From: Klebsiella michiganensis
GTDB taxonomy: Bacteria > Pseudomonadota > Gammaproteobacteria > Enterobacterales > Enterobacteriaceae
Assembly: GCF_002925905.1 (NCBI RefSeq)
Contig: NZ_PRDB01000001.1
Span: forward strand, 124,001-188,000
Direction of reading: 5' to 3'
Length of the DNA: 64,000 nucleotides
Position numbers and translations under genes: made by a program
In this document: positions 8,873-18,301 of the stretch, in pieces
How the letters are laid out: every line of letters begins with the position of its first letter
Numbering within the stretch: the first letter of the stretch is position 1
Notes under the pieces: model-generated
Database searches by the model: none
What the model was told of the DNA's origin: nothing
What the model saw: the letters and a program-made list of their open reading frames with translations, nothing else

Positions 8873-9785
8873 TTTCGACTCCGCTGCGGACGGCCAGCCA
8901 GGCTGCGCCGCGCATGCCGCTACTGTCACCATGTCGGGCAGGCACGATGGGGGTGGTGAAATGGTCGGTAAACACCAGCGGGGCGACATCCGCCTCCAGG
9001 TCGTTCACCAGCAGCGCTACGTTAGACAGACCGCCGCCGAGAACAATCACGCCGGGATCGATAAGATTCACCACCGTCGCCAGCGTCCGCGCCAGCTGCT
9101 GGCGAAAGCGCAGCACCTGCTCGCAGGCGGCATGCTCGCCCTCCAGCGCCCGGGCGATAATAGCCTGACTGCTGAGCGCCTGCCGGGTCATCAAACGATA
9201 GCGCGCGCTCAGCCCGGTGCCGGAAATAAAGGACTCGACGCAGTTATATTTTCCGCAGTAGCAGCGCTCGGGCGGCCCATCGTTGACCTCCTGATATCCC
9301 GGCAGCGTGATATGCCCGCACTCCGCCGCAATCCCTGACGCGCCGGGGAAAATCTGGCGATTAAGCGCAATACCACCCCCGCATCCGGTCCCCAGCGTCA
9401 TGCCAAATACCAGCGAATAATCGGCACCTGCGCCATCGCAAGCTTCTGATAAGGCGAAACAGTTGCCATCGTTCGCCAGCACAACCGGCTGGCCCAGGCG
9501 CTGCTCAAGCTCATCCTGTAAGCGGCAGCCGTTGATGACCTGAATATTGGCATTGCGGATCTTGCTGGTCTGCGGGGAGATACTCCCCGGCAGGGCGATA
9601 CCGATAGCCAAAGGCTGAGCCAGCTCATCCCCAATCGTGGTGATTAACGCCACCAGCGTTGCGATAAACTGCTGCCGGGTCTGTTTTCGCGTTTCAACGC
9701 GAAAACGCTTCCATTCATGGCCTTGTTCATCCATCACTACGGCGGCGATTTTGCTCCCGCCAATATCCAGCCCCAAATACTTCAT
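8853..9785 (-). CDS. ROK-family sugar kinase (fructokinase/mannokinase-like)
   Basis: A 310-aa cytoplasmic ATP-dependent sugar kinase. It shows the phosphate-binding DIGGSKIA (residues 7-14), the catalytic D106 in VLANDGNCFAL, and the ROK zinc motif with H158, C175, C177 and C182 (GHITLPGYQ...CYCGKYNC). AAGGAGG lies 6 nt before the ATG at 9785, which sets the start against an in-frame ATG six codons up. The enzyme probably phosphorylates a free hexose such as fructose or mannose made by the neighbouring isomerase. No HTH is present, so it is a kinase and not a ROK repressor. Confidence 0.87.
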   Translation of the reverse strand: MKYLGLDIGGSKIAAVVMDEQGHEWKRFRVETRKQTRQQFIATLVALITTIGDELAQPLAIGIALPGSISPQTSKIRNANIQVINGCRLQDELEQRLGQPVVLANDGNCFALSEACDGAGADYSLVFGMTLGTGCGGGIALNRQIFPGASGIAAECGHITLPGYQEVNDGPPERCYCGKYNCVESFISGTGLSARYRLMTRQALSSQAIIARALEGEHAACEQVLRFRQQLARTLATVVNLIDPGVIVLGGGLSNVALLVNDLEADVAPLVFTDHFTTPIVPARHGDSSGMRGAAWLAVRSGVENETFTD

Positions 9786-9835
9786 ACCGGCCTCCTTATT
9801 CATAGCGAGGCAGGTTTCCCCGCCCCGCCGGGGGA

Positions 9836-10696
9836 TTAGTACAGGCTGGCCTTGCCGGTAGAGCCAAAGAGCTTCATTTTGTGGCGAATCACCTTCCGCG
9901 CGGCGTTAATCGGTTCCGGATAAATGACATTCGGATCCCACCATGTCTCTTTTGTCAGAATTTCGCGCACTTTCTGGAAATAGGCATATTTCATATCGCT
10001 GGAAATATTGATTTTGCCGACGCCAAGCGTAACGGATTCCGCAATTTCCGCATCCGGATTAGCCGAGCCGCCGTGCAGCACCAGCGGAATCGACAGACGC
10101 CCGGCGATATCGCGCAGAATGTGCATCTGCAGCTCCGGCTGCATCCCCTTCGGATAGATACCGTGCGCGGTGCCAATCGCTACCGCCAGCGTATCCACGC
10201 CGGTACGGGCGACGAAATCTTCCGCCTGCGCCGGGTCGGTATAGGTGACTTCTGACACGCCGCCTTCCACAGAGGTTCCGGTCTGGCCGATGGTCCCCAG
10301 CTCACCTTCGACCGACACCCCCACCGCGTGCGCCAGCCGCACCACTTCGCGGGTCAGGGCCACGTTTTCTTCATAAGGCAGCAGCGAACCATCGATCATG
10401 ACCGAGGTGAAGCCACACTGAATGGCGCGCAGAACATGTTCCACCGAGGCGCCATGATCCAGATGCAGGGTGAAAGGCACGCGGCTGCGCTGGGTGATAT
10501 CCCGCACGTAGCTAAAAAACGCGTCGCCAACAAAATCGTGCTCGCTGGGGTGAATGGAAATAATCGCCGGCGTATTTGTCGCTTCCGCCTCTTCCACCAC
10601 GGCGCGAATAAAACAGCTATCCGCCACGTTAAATGCGCCGATAGCAAAACCATGTTCACGGGTGGGTTTAAGTAATTCGTGCATTGAAACTAACAT
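9836..10696 (-). CDS. Class II ketose-bisphosphate aldolase (copy A)
   Basis: A 286-aa zinc aldolase of the GatY/KbaY/FbaA family, cleaving a ketose 1,6-bisphosphate to DHAP and glyceraldehyde 3-phosphate. Catalytic D80 and ligand H81 are in HLDHGAS, E132 in VEGELG, H178 in GTAHGIYPKG and H208 in VLHGGS. GGAG lies 8 nt before the ATG at 10696. It is followed by the ROK kinase and preceded by a second, divergent aldolase paralogue. Tagatose versus fructose bisphosphate cannot be decided from the sequence. Confidence 0.87.
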   Translation of the reverse strand: MLVSMHELLKPTREHGFAIGAFNVADSCFIRAVVEEAEATNTPAIISIHPSEHDFVGDAFFSYVRDITQRSRVPFTLHLDHGASVEHVLRAIQCGFTSVMIDGSLLPYEENVALTREVVRLAHAVGVSVEGELGTIGQTGTSVEGGVSEVTYTDPAQAEDFVARTGVDTLAVAIGTAHGIYPKGMQPELQMHILRDIAGRLSIPLVLHGGSANPDAEIAESVTLGVGKINISSDMKYAYFQKVREILTKETWWDPNVIYPEPINAARKVIRHKMKLFGSTGKASLY

Positions 10697-10776
10697 CGTT
10701 ATTCTCCAGTTTCAGGGTGTGGTAAGCCCTGCCAGGGCATACGGGCGCCGGCATGGAAGGCCTTACTGAGATTTAA

Positions 10777-11628
10777 TCAGGCTTTGTTGATTGAGCCGGA
10801 TGCGTGTAAATAGGGAACGATGGCGTCAGCGCTGGCCTGCTCCATCACCGATAGCGCATCGGCCAGCTCAATGGTGCTGTCGTGGCACAGGGTGTGCAGC
10901 AGCGCCGCTTTCCCCGCTTCAAATACCGCCGCCCCAACGTTGATTTTTGCGACCCCGAATTCCGGGCAACGTTGCAGCTGCTCGAACGGCGTACCGCTCC
11001 CGCCGTGCAGCGCCAGCGGCACGGATGACGCGCGCTGTATCTGCGCCAGGCGGTCGAAATCGAGCTTCGGTTTTACGCCGGGGGCGTACATACCGTGGGC
11101 GGTTCCCACGGAGACCGCCAGCAGATCAATCCCGGTCTGTTCGATAAAGGGAGGGACGTCCTGCGGCTGGGTCATTAAATCGGCATTGCTGGCCTGGTCG
11201 TAGCGCGGCGCATCCGCCAGGTGCCCCAGTTCGCCCTCCACGCACAGCCCAACGCTGGCGGCCAGTTCAGCGACCTCTCGGGTCTGGCGGATGTTCTCCG
11301 CCAGCGCGAACGCCGAAGCATCGATCATTAACCCGCTAAATCCGGCGCGGAAAGCCTGACGTATTTTTATCGGCTCTTTGCCGTGATCGAGACTTAACGT
11401 CACGGGTACGCTCGCTTCCTCCGCTAGTACCCTGACTACCGCCGCCGCCGTCGTCGCCGGAAAGTGCGACAGATGCCCCTGATACAGGTTGAGAATAATC
11501 GGCGCGCGATGTTTTTCCGCCACGCGCACCGCCGCGCGTGCGCTTTCCAGGTTCATGCAGTTAATCGCCAGCAGGGCATACCGTTCACGCCAGGCTTTGA
11601 TCACCATACTTTTCATATCGGCAAACAT
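10777..11628 (-). CDS. Class II ketose-bisphosphate aldolase (copy B)
   Basis: A 283-aa paralogue of the adjacent aldolase, with all key residues kept: D81 and H82 in LSLDHGKE, E133 in EGELGH, H178 in GTAHGMYAPG, H208 in ALHGGSG. Sequence divergence from copy A is large, so this is not a recent tandem duplication. The two may form a heteromer or act on different bisphosphates, as with catalytic and helper aldolase subunits in galactitol-type pathways; that is inference. GGAGG precedes the ATG and the gene begins 11 nt after the EIIC gene ends. Confidence 0.85.
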   Translation of the reverse strand: MFADMKSMVIKAWRERYALLAINCMNLESARAAVRVAEKHRAPIILNLYQGHLSHFPATTAAAVVRVLAEEASVPVTLSLDHGKEPIKIRQAFRAGFSGLMIDASAFALAENIRQTREVAELAASVGLCVEGELGHLADAPRYDQASNADLMTQPQDVPPFIEQTGIDLLAVSVGTAHGMYAPGVKPKLDFDRLAQIQRASSVPLALHGGSGTPFEQLQRCPEFGVAKINVGAAVFEAGKAALLHTLCHDSTIELADALSVMEQASADAIVPYLHASGSINKA

Positions 11629-11639
11629 AGGGCCTCCGT

Positions 11640-12731
11640 TTATTCGAGGGTAAAGGTGATTTCGTCGTCTTTGACCTTTTGGTCGTTCAGCTCATCAAAC
11701 TCTTCATCGCGCTCGGTTACCGGCTTTTTCCACAGCGAGAGCATCACACCGCAAATCACGGTGCCAATCGCCAGAGAGAGGCAGAACAGCAGGGGATGCG
11801 TAAAGAGCGGCACCACAAACATTCCACCGTGCGGCACCGGACTCTCCACGCCCCAGGTCATGATCAGGCCACCGGCCACCGCTGACGCCACCACGCAGGA
11901 TCCCACGACGCGCAGCAGATCGCGGGCGGCGATGGGGATCACCCCTTCGGTGATCATGCAGATCCCCATCGGGAACGCGGCCTTCAGGGCTTCGCGTTCA
12001 GCACGGGTATATTTATGGCGGGTCAGCAGGAACGAGAGGGTGATACCGAACGGCGGGATTATCGAACCCACAAACTTCACCGCTTCCGGGCCGTAAACGC
12101 CGCTGACCAGCAGACCATCGGCAAACAGCGACATGGTTTTATTCACCGGACCGCCGAAGTCGAAGGTCGCCATAGCGCCAAGGATGGCGCCCAGCAGGAA
12201 ACGCGAGCCGCCCTGCATCGACTCCAGCAGGTGAATCAGCGCGTCCTGCAGCCAGGCAATGGGCTTGCCGATCAGGGTCATCATCAGCAAACCGCTAATG
12301 ATGGTGCTTAATACCGGCAGCACCATAATCGGCATCAGCCCCTGCATCGACTTCGGCAGCCGAATATAGTGTTTTAGCGCCAGTACCGTGTAGCCCACGA
12401 GGAAGCCGCCCAGCATGCCGCCAATAAAACCGGTATGAATTTGCCCGCAGACAAAACCCACGATCAAACCCGGAGCGAATCCAGGACGATCGGCAATGGA
12501 GTAAGCGATAGCGGCGCAGATCAAGGGCACAATCAGCCCCATTCCCCAGCCGCCGATTTGGTTTAACATCCACGGAATGGTGCCGGTTTTCTCGCCAACG
12601 TTCGTCCCGCCAAGGACTTGTCCCAGCGCGATACAGATCCCGGCGGCGACGATCAGCGGTATCATCCATGAAATACCGGTTAATAAATGCTTCTTAATTT
12701 CCTGTGAGACGGGAATTTTATTCTCACTCAT
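11640..12731 (-). CDS. PTS fructose-family EIIC permease
   Basis: A 363-aa inner-membrane permease with about 9-10 hydrophobic segments. It carries fructose-EIIC landmarks: the FDFGGPVNKT motif around residue 190, FPMGICMITEGVIPIAA, and the late SPVPHGGM motif. It is a stand-alone EIIC with EIIB and EIIA encoded by separate upstream genes. The C-terminal tail is acidic (RDEEFDELNDQKVKDDE). The imported ketose would arrive phosphorylated at C1 or C6. Substrate unknown. Confidence 0.9.
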   Translation of the reverse strand: MSENKIPVSQEIKKHLLTGISWMIPLIVAAGICIALGQVLGGTNVGEKTGTIPWMLNQIGGWGMGLIVPLICAAIAYSIADRPGFAPGLIVGFVCGQIHTGFIGGMLGGFLVGYTVLALKHYIRLPKSMQGLMPIMVLPVLSTIISGLLMMTLIGKPIAWLQDALIHLLESMQGGSRFLLGAILGAMATFDFGGPVNKTMSLFADGLLVSGVYGPEAVKFVGSIIPPFGITLSFLLTRHKYTRAEREALKAAFPMGICMITEGVIPIAARDLLRVVGSCVVASAVAGGLIMTWGVESPVPHGGMFVVPLFTHPLLFCLSLAIGTVICGVMLSLWKKPVTERDEEFDELNDQKVKDDEITFTLE

Positions 12732-12754
12732 GGTAGATCCCTCCAGATTAAGGA

Positions 12755-13069
12755 TCAGGCATTCGCTAAGGATTTTTCGACCTTTTCGATAAACTGAATC
12801 GGCGACTTAATCACGACTTCCGTTTTTACTCTGACAATCCGTTTATTTTTAAAACGCTCTTCGCCTTTAATTTTCACATCAATGGCAAGAATAACGACAT
12901 CCGCAGCGTCAATATCTTCCGCCGCCAGTTCATTTTCAGTACCAATGGTTCCCTGGGTTTCGACTTTGACATTGTGGCCCAGCGCTTTCGCGCCTTTAAT
13001 CAGCTTCTCACGTGCAATATAAGTATGAGCAATACCTGCGGTACAGGCAGCAACACAGACAATATTCAT
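12755..13069 (-). CDS. PTS fructose-family EIIB
   Basis: A 104-aa cytoplasmic phosphocarrier. The active cysteine is C9 in AACTAGIAHTYIA; the family norm is CPTGIAHT, so PT is replaced by TA while the Cys and GIAHT are kept. It accepts phosphate from the EIIA encoded 21 nt upstream and passes it to the sugar held by the EIIC encoded 23 nt downstream. Confidence 0.9.
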   Translation of the reverse strand: MNIVCVAACTAGIAHTYIAREKLIKGAKALGHNVKVETQGTIGTENELAAEDIDAADVVILAIDVKIKGEERFKNKRIVRVKTEVVIKSPIQFIEKVEKSLANA

Positions 13070-13090
13070 CTCGGACTCCGCTAGTTATTG

Positions 13091-13561
13091 TTAGTAAATG
13101 TCCGACTCGGCATATTGGTTAAACAGATCAATAATCCTCTGCGGACTGGTTTCTTTGAGCAGTTGTTCAATAATGTCATCATCCGCCAGCGCTCCGGCGA
13201 CCTGGGACAACAGGCGAATATGGGTGGTATTTTGATCTTCCAGACGAACGGCAAATAAAATAATGCAGCGTACCTGGCTGCCGTCCAGCGTTTCCCAGGC
13301 GATATCCTGCCGGGTGCGACCAATGGCAAGGGTGGTATTAACAACGGCGGACGACTTTCCATGCGGGATCGCAATATGATTTTCAAACCCCGTTGAGCCT
13401 TCCGACTCACGCTGCCAGACATCCTGAATAAAGGTTTCTCGACAGCTTATCGCCCCGTCTTTTTGTAATAAGTCGGTTAACTCCTCGATGGCTTCCGCTT
13501 TATTCGTAGCGTGCATATCTAACAAAACGCGTTTGGTGTTTAAAATCCTGGTTATGTCCAT
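13091..13561 (-). CDS. PTS fructose/mannitol-family EIIA
   Basis: A 156-aa EIIA. The phosphorylated histidine is H67 in NHIAIPHGKS, the standard PTS_EIIA type 2 signature, followed by GSQVRCIILFAV and LSQVAGALADDD. The MDITRIL start at 13561 is preferred, with GAGGT 8 nt upstream, over an ATG at 13591 that would overlap the regulator gene. It receives phosphate from HPr and may also phosphorylate the PRD regulator encoded just upstream. Confidence 0.9.
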   Translation of the reverse strand: MDITRILNTKRVLLDMHATNKAEAIEELTDLLQKDGAISCRETFIQDVWQRESEGSTGFENHIAIPHGKSSAVVNTTLAIGRTRQDIAWETLDGSQVRCIILFAVRLEDQNTTHIRLLSQVAGALADDDIIEQLLKETSPQRIIDLFNQYAESDIY

Positions 13562-13571
13562 ATTCTTTACC

Positions 13572-15143
13572 TCATGGATATAAAACTTCATTATCTACAG
13601 CAGATATTGCCGCACGATGTAATTTGTCGGTAACGATTTTTTCCGTAACCCGTCGGATATCGGCATCATTAAAAAATGCGCTAACATAGACTACCGGCAA
13701 AGCTATTTCCGGCAGATTGATCGTCGAAATAACCAGTTCAATCTTGTCCTGCGGCTGAAGGGTATGCAGGCTGCTTGCCGAAACCACACCGACGATGGTC
13801 CAGTCAGGAAACGCTCTCAACACTCTACTTTTCAACAGGTGAGATGTGCCGATTCCGGTAGAACAAACCAGCAGAACTCGCTTGCTGGCGACCTGTCTTT
13901 CCATCGCCGCCTGGAAATGAACGGTGAGATAGCCAATCTCGTCGTCGGAAACCGCACGCTCGCCCCAGCGGCTAAAAACCTGATTGACCGCCCGCTGGGT
14001 GAGCGGCCACACGTCCGTCAGCTCGCCCTTGATATCCTCAAGCAGAGGGTTACGAATATAAATCCGAAAATTAAGGCGGTTAATGAGCGGCTTGATATGA
14101 ATGAGCAGACCATCGTATAACGCGCGATCGGCGGTTAAATCGAGATCAATCATGGTGGAAAAAGCGCTAATCAGACGATCGGTAATTTGTCGGGCCTCAT
14201 CGCTAGAATGCATATAGCGCACCATGCTGACATCATCTCGCTCTTCCACCACAACGCCAGAGGAGATGATGTACTGATAAATAAACCAGACTTCATCTTC
14301 CGGCAGCGAATGGTCAATACGGTGTTCAATTTTTCGCAGCATATTCTGAGCAACGCTAAATATCGTCTCATCAAAAATCTGCTGCCCCTGCTCACGCCGC
14401 GGTAAGGCATTCCCACGGGTAATGCGATACATCATAATGAGGATATGGGTAAAAATATTCACATAATACGGTTCGCCTAATGACCAGCACAGCTTGCGCT
14501 CCATTTCCTGTAATAATGACTGAACAAATAAAACGTCATCCTCACCAAAATAATGCACCAGCGCTTTATAGCTTCCTGAGTCCAGCCGGGAATGGATAAT
14601 ACAGCCGGGCTCATTATGATTAATCACTCCATTAATTAACGACGCCATCGCCTGGCGGACGCTGTTTTCGCTGCCTTCAATATGCGTCCCGCTCTGGCTA
14701 CGAATCAGCGTTAAGCCGAGCGGAGCAATCCATGACTCAATAATTTTCAGATCATTAACGATAGATGCACTACTGATAAAATAACGCTCAGAGAGCTTAT
14801 TAATTGATGTCTCCCGCGGAGTCTCACTTAAGAGCTGCGAAGCAATTTTCACGCGCCGGGAGTTATTCATCATGACATCGCTGTCCTCCCCCTCGTTACT
14901 AAGTAATTGGTCTAATTGCAGCAGATCCGTGACATTATCAGCGATCAGCATCACGCCGGTACCTGAGCGTTTGTCGATAGTCATTTTCCACTCAGATAAC
15001 CACTGTTCTAAAAAGCGTAAATCACGCTGAACCGTTTTTTCTGACACATTTAAATATTCAGCAATTTTCAGCAGCGTAACGTATTCTCTGCGGGGCAGGA
15101 GAAATTTCAATAATCTGTTCTGTCGTGAGGTAATCATTTGCAT
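13572..15143 (-). CDS. PRD-containing PTS-controlled transcriptional activator
   Basis: A 523-aa multidomain regulator. It has an N-terminal HTH (about residues 5-60; LLKIAEYLNVSEKTVQRDL) and a second Mga-like HTH segment, then two PTS regulation domains (about 190-400). A GatB-type EIIB-like domain with C427 in VCSTGIGTSHLL ends the protein. It has a DNA-binding HTH and no BglG RNA-binding domain, so it is a MtlR/LicR-type activator rather than an antiterminator. There is no C-terminal EIIA domain, and the separate EIIA gene follows 10 nt later. It is the first gene of the operon, implying autoregulation. AAGGG lies 6 nt before the ATG. It is more AT-rich than its neighbours. Confidence 0.87.
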   Translation of the reverse strand: MQMITSRQNRLLKFLLPRREYVTLLKIAEYLNVSEKTVQRDLRFLEQWLSEWKMTIDKRSGTGVMLIADNVTDLLQLDQLLSNEGEDSDVMMNNSRRVKIASQLLSETPRETSINKLSERYFISSASIVNDLKIIESWIAPLGLTLIRSQSGTHIEGSENSVRQAMASLINGVINHNEPGCIIHSRLDSGSYKALVHYFGEDDVLFVQSLLQEMERKLCWSLGEPYYVNIFTHILIMMYRITRGNALPRREQGQQIFDETIFSVAQNMLRKIEHRIDHSLPEDEVWFIYQYIISSGVVVEERDDVSMVRYMHSSDEARQITDRLISAFSTMIDLDLTADRALYDGLLIHIKPLINRLNFRIYIRNPLLEDIKGELTDVWPLTQRAVNQVFSRWGERAVSDDEIGYLTVHFQAAMERQVASKRVLLVCSTGIGTSHLLKSRVLRAFPDWTIVGVVSASSLHTLQPQDKIELVISTINLPEIALPVVYVSAFFNDADIRRVTEKIVTDKLHRAAISAVDNEVLYP

Positions 15144-15263
15144 TATTTACCCTTATTGCATACCAGATTAATGTCTGGAGGCCAGCGCGATACCACGCGA
15201 GCGCTACATAAATCATTGAGGATAAATATAAGTAGCAGAGGCGTAAACAACAATACTAAATTT

Positions 15264-15363
15264 TGTCCAGACATCCGGACAGAAATAAAACGAAGAGAGG
15301 GATTAAGGAATAATTATAATTCAGATCACATTTCAGGAAGAAATATACGTGATAGCGATCTCA
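15264..15363. promoter_or_regulatory. Candidate control region of the ketose/lyxose operon
   Basis: The 275-nt gap before the PRD regulator holds TGTCC-N8-GGACA at 15264-15281. TCCAGACA at 15266-15273 has its inverted copy TGTCTGGA at 15172-15179, about 90 bp away. A CRP-like site CGTGA-N6-TCTCA lies at 15348-15363 (4 of 5 matches in each half), with a second strong half-site ATCACATTT near 15325. The motifs are seen directly; their use is inferred. Confidence 0.45.
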
Positions 15364-15418
15364 ATTCATCATAAGAATATACCCGGGAATGGTTAACCGC
15401 CTTTAGCCTGACAGCATT

Positions 15419-15961
15419 CCCGGAGGCGGCGCTTGACGCGCCTTGTCCGGGCTACGGCGTGCAGACGGCTGGAAACAGGTAGCCCGGCTAAGCGCAGCGC
15501 GAGCCGGGAAGCAGCTGCGCTGATGCATCAGGTTCGGCACCTTCCCCGGAGGCGGCGCTTGACGCGCCTTGTCCGGGCTACGGCGTGCAGACGGCTGGAA
15601 ACCTGTAGCCCGGCTAAGCGCAGCGCTAACCGGGAAGCCGCAGCGCTGATGCAGCAGGTTCGGCACCTTCTTCCCGGAGGCGGCGCTTGACGCGCCTTGT
15701 CCGGGCTATCGGCGTGCAGACGGCTGGAAACCTGTAGCCCGGCTAAGCACAGCGCGAGCCGGGAAGCAGCTGCGCTGATGCATCAGGTTTGGCACCTTCC
15801 CCGGAGGCGGCGCTTGACGCGCCTTGTCCGGGCTACGGCGTGCAGACGGCTGGAAACCTGTAGCCCGACTAAGCGCAGCGCGAGCCGGGAAGCAGCAGCG
15901 CTGATGCATCAGGTTTGGCACCTTCCCCGGAGGCGGCGCTTGACGCGCCTTGTCCGGGCTA
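15419..15961. repeat. Tandem BIME array, 4.3 units of ~127 bp
   Basis: Units start at 15419, 15545, 15673, 15800 and 15926 (the last partial), giving lengths of 126, 128, 127 and 126 bp. Each unit contains one REP (CCCGGAGGCGGCGC...GTCCGGGCTA) and one in inverse orientation (GTAGCCCGGCTAAGCGCAGCG...GCCGGGAAG). Units differ only by scattered substitutions and an indel. The array abuts the 3' end of yicI. It is a BIME expansion, not CRISPR: there are no unique spacers. Confidence 0.92.
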
Positions 15962-15969
15962 CAAAGCGC

Positions 15970-18288
15970 TTACAGCGTAATCGTCAACGCATTGCCCTGC
16001 GCGGTCACCACCACGCCCAGCTCGCTACCCGCCTGAGCGCCGCCCTGCACGCCCGCCACCTGCTGGATGTTGCGCAGGCACAGCGTCCAGCCGCTGGCCT
16101 CGCCGTCACCGCTGACGGTGATGACGTTGCCCTGGCGTTTCGCCGTCAGGGTAAAGACCACCGACCCGTCCGCGGCCGGCACCTGACAGACGGCTTCGCG
16201 ACCATCGTCGAGGCTAAACAGCTGGAAGGCGGTACCTTCGTTCCACGCGTAGTCTGGCTTCTGATCATTGTTTCCCAGCGCCAGCAGAGTGTTGTCACGC
16301 ACGTACACCGGCAGGCTCAGCACATCGTGATTCTGCTTATGCCAGCGGCTACCCTGCGCTTCATCGTTATGCCACAGATGGGTCCAGCGGCCTTCCGGCA
16401 GCCAGAACTGGACGTCTCCCGCTTCGCTAAACACCGGCGCCACCAGCACGGAATCCCCCAGCATGTACTGCCGATCCAGATAGTCGCAGGCCGGGTCGTG
16501 CGGGAACTCCAGCATCATCGAACGCAGCATCGGCGTACCGAACTCATTGGCCAGCGCCGCCTGACGGTACAGATACGGCATCATGCGGCATTTCAGCTGC
16601 GTGAAGTGGCGCACCACATCGCAGGACTCGTCATCGTAGGCCCACGGCACGCGATAGGATTTGCTGCCGTGCAGACGGCTGTGGCTCGACAGCAGGCCGA
16701 AGGCGCACCAGCGCTTGTAGACGTGGGCGGGCGCGGTGTTTTCGAAGCCGCCGATATCGTGGCTCCAGAACCCAAAGCCGGACATGCCGATCGACAGGCC
16801 GCCGCGCAGGCTTTCCGCCATCGATTCATAGTTGGCGTAGCAGTCGCCGCCCCAGTGCACCGGGAACTGCTGTGCGCCCACCGAGGCGGAGCGCGCGAAC
16901 AGCACCGCTTCTTTCTCGCCGACGGTCTCTTTCAGTACGTTCCACACCAGCTCGTTATAGATGAAGGCGTAGTGGTTGTGCATTTTTTGCGGATCGGAAC
17001 CATCAAACCACTGCACGTCGGTCGGGATACGCTCGCCGAAGTCGGTCTTGAAGCAGTCAACGCCCATCGCTATCAGGCCTTTCAGCTTGTCGGCATACCA
17101 CTGGCAGGCTTGCGGATTAGTGAAGTCATAAATCGCCAGGCCCGGCTGCCATTTATCCCACTGCCACAGCGAACCGTCCGGGCGTTTCAGCAGATAGCCT
17201 TTCTCCTGCAGCTCTTTAAACACCGGCGAACGCTGGCCGATATAGGGGTTAATCCACACGCAGACCTTCAGCCCTTTCTCTTTCAGGCGCTTAATCATGC
17301 CTTCCGGGTCAGGGAAGGTCACCGGATCCCATTCAAAATCGCACCACTGGAAAGCCTTCATCCAGAAGCAGTCAAAGTGGAACACGTGCAGCGGCAGGTT
17401 GCGCTCCGCCATGCCATCGATAAAGCTGTTAACCGTCGCTTCATCGTAGTTGGTAGTGAACGAGGTGGTCAGCCACAGGCCGAAAGACCAGGCCGGCGGC
17501 AGTGCCGGACGCCCGGTAAACCGGGTATAGCGGTTCAGCACCTCTTTCGGGGTCGGGCCGTCGATAACGAAGTACTCCAGGTATTCACCTTCGACGCTGA
17601 ACTGCACCTTAGAGACTTTCTCGGAGCCGATTTCGAAAGAGACGCGCTCAGGATGATTCACCAGCACGCCGTAGCCGCGGTTGGTCAGATAGAACGGGAT
17701 ATTTTTGTACGACTGTTCGGTGCTGGTGCCGCCGTCTTCGTTCCAGGTGTCGACCGTCTGGCCGTTGCGCACCAGCGCGGTAAAGCGCTCGCCGAGGCCG
17801 TAAACGGTGTCGCCGACGCCGAGATCCAGGCGCTCAAACATATAGTTACGATGCGTTTTCGTATCCTGCACGTAGCCATCGTTTTTCAGCTGGCTACCGG
17901 TAATCCGCACGCCGTCGCGCAGGAAATCCAGCGACCAGAAGTCGCCTTTCGTGACGCGCGCGGTCAAATTGCCGCTCTTCAGCTCGGCATACTCAGCGCC
18001 GTTGTTAATCTCCACCTTGACGTCTTTCAGCACGTTCAGCGGATAGTGTGGGCCGTTGTTCAGCGCGCCCTGGAAGTGCTCCATGCGTACGCCGATCACC
18101 CCTTCCTGCGGAGAGAAGAAGCGCACGGTAAAGAGCGGAACGTCCAGCTGGGCGGCACGCTCGCGCACTTCGCGCGACGCGACGTAGACCACCATGTCGT
18201 TGCCCTGTTGCTCAACCTCGTACACCTGTACGGGTTGGATCAGATTGAGCCCTGGTTGAATAAGCCAGTTTCCATCACTGATTTTCAT
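15970..18288 (-). CDS. yicI: YicI alpha-xylosidase (GH31)
   Basis: A 772-aa cytoplasmic glycosidase releasing alpha-linked xylose, for example from isoprimeverose-type oligosaccharides. It is near-identical in layout to E. coli YicI and has the same length. The nucleophile aspartate is in [11 protein letters not shown] (about D416) and the acid/base in [12 protein letters not shown] (about D482). An N-terminal beta-sandwich, the (beta/alpha)8 domain and C-terminal beta domains are present. It is encoded 13 nt after yicJ in one minus-strand operon. Confidence 0.96.
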   Translation of the reverse strand: MKISDGNWLIQPGLNLIQPVQVYEVEQQGNDMVVYVASREVRERAAQLDVPLFTVRFFSPQEGVIGVRMEHFQGALNNGPHYPLNVLKDVKVEINNGAEYAELKSGNLTARVTKGDFWSLDFLRDGVRITGSQLKNDGYVQDTKTHRNYMFERLDLGVGDTVYGLGERFTALVRNGQTVDTWNEDGGTSTEQSYKNIPFYLTNRGYGVLVNHPERVSFEIGSEKVSKVQFSVEGEYLEYFVIDGPTPKEVLNRYTRFTGRPALPPAWSFGLWLTTSFTTNYDEATVNSFIDGMAERNLPLHVFHFDCFWMKAFQWCDFEWDPVTFPDPEGMIKRLKEKGLKVCVWINPYIGQRSPVFKELQEKGYLLKRPDGSLWQWDKWQPGLAIYDFTNPQACQWYADKLKGLIAMGVDCFKTDFGERIPTDVQWFDGSDPQKMHNHYAFIYNELVWNVLKETVGEKEAVLFARSASVGAQQFPVHWGGDCYANYESMAESLRGGLSIGMSGFGFWSHDIGGFENTAPAHVYKRWCAFGLLSSHSRLHGSKSYRVPWAYDDESCDVVRHFTQLKCRMMPYLYRQAALANEFGTPMLRSMMLEFPHDPACDYLDRQYMLGDSVLVAPVFSEAGDVQFWLPEGRWTHLWHNDEAQGSRWHKQNHDVLSLPVYVRDNTLLALGNNDQKPDYAWNEGTAFQLFSLDDGREAVCQVPAADGSVVFTLTAKRQGNVITVSGDGEASGWTLCLRNIQQVAGVQGGAQAGSELGVVVTAQGNALTITL

Positions 18289-18301
18289 GAATAGCTTCCT
18301 C

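Noticed and set aside
15419-15961. CRISPR-like regular spacing of repeats
   Set aside because: The entire 127-bp unit repeats, with no unique spacers and no cas genes; it is a BIME array.
15697-18294. Plus-strand open frame of 865 codons
   Set aside because: It is antisense to yicI in a high-GC gene and its N-terminal part is repeated BIME sequence; the composition is His/Arg/Gln-rich with no family resemblance.
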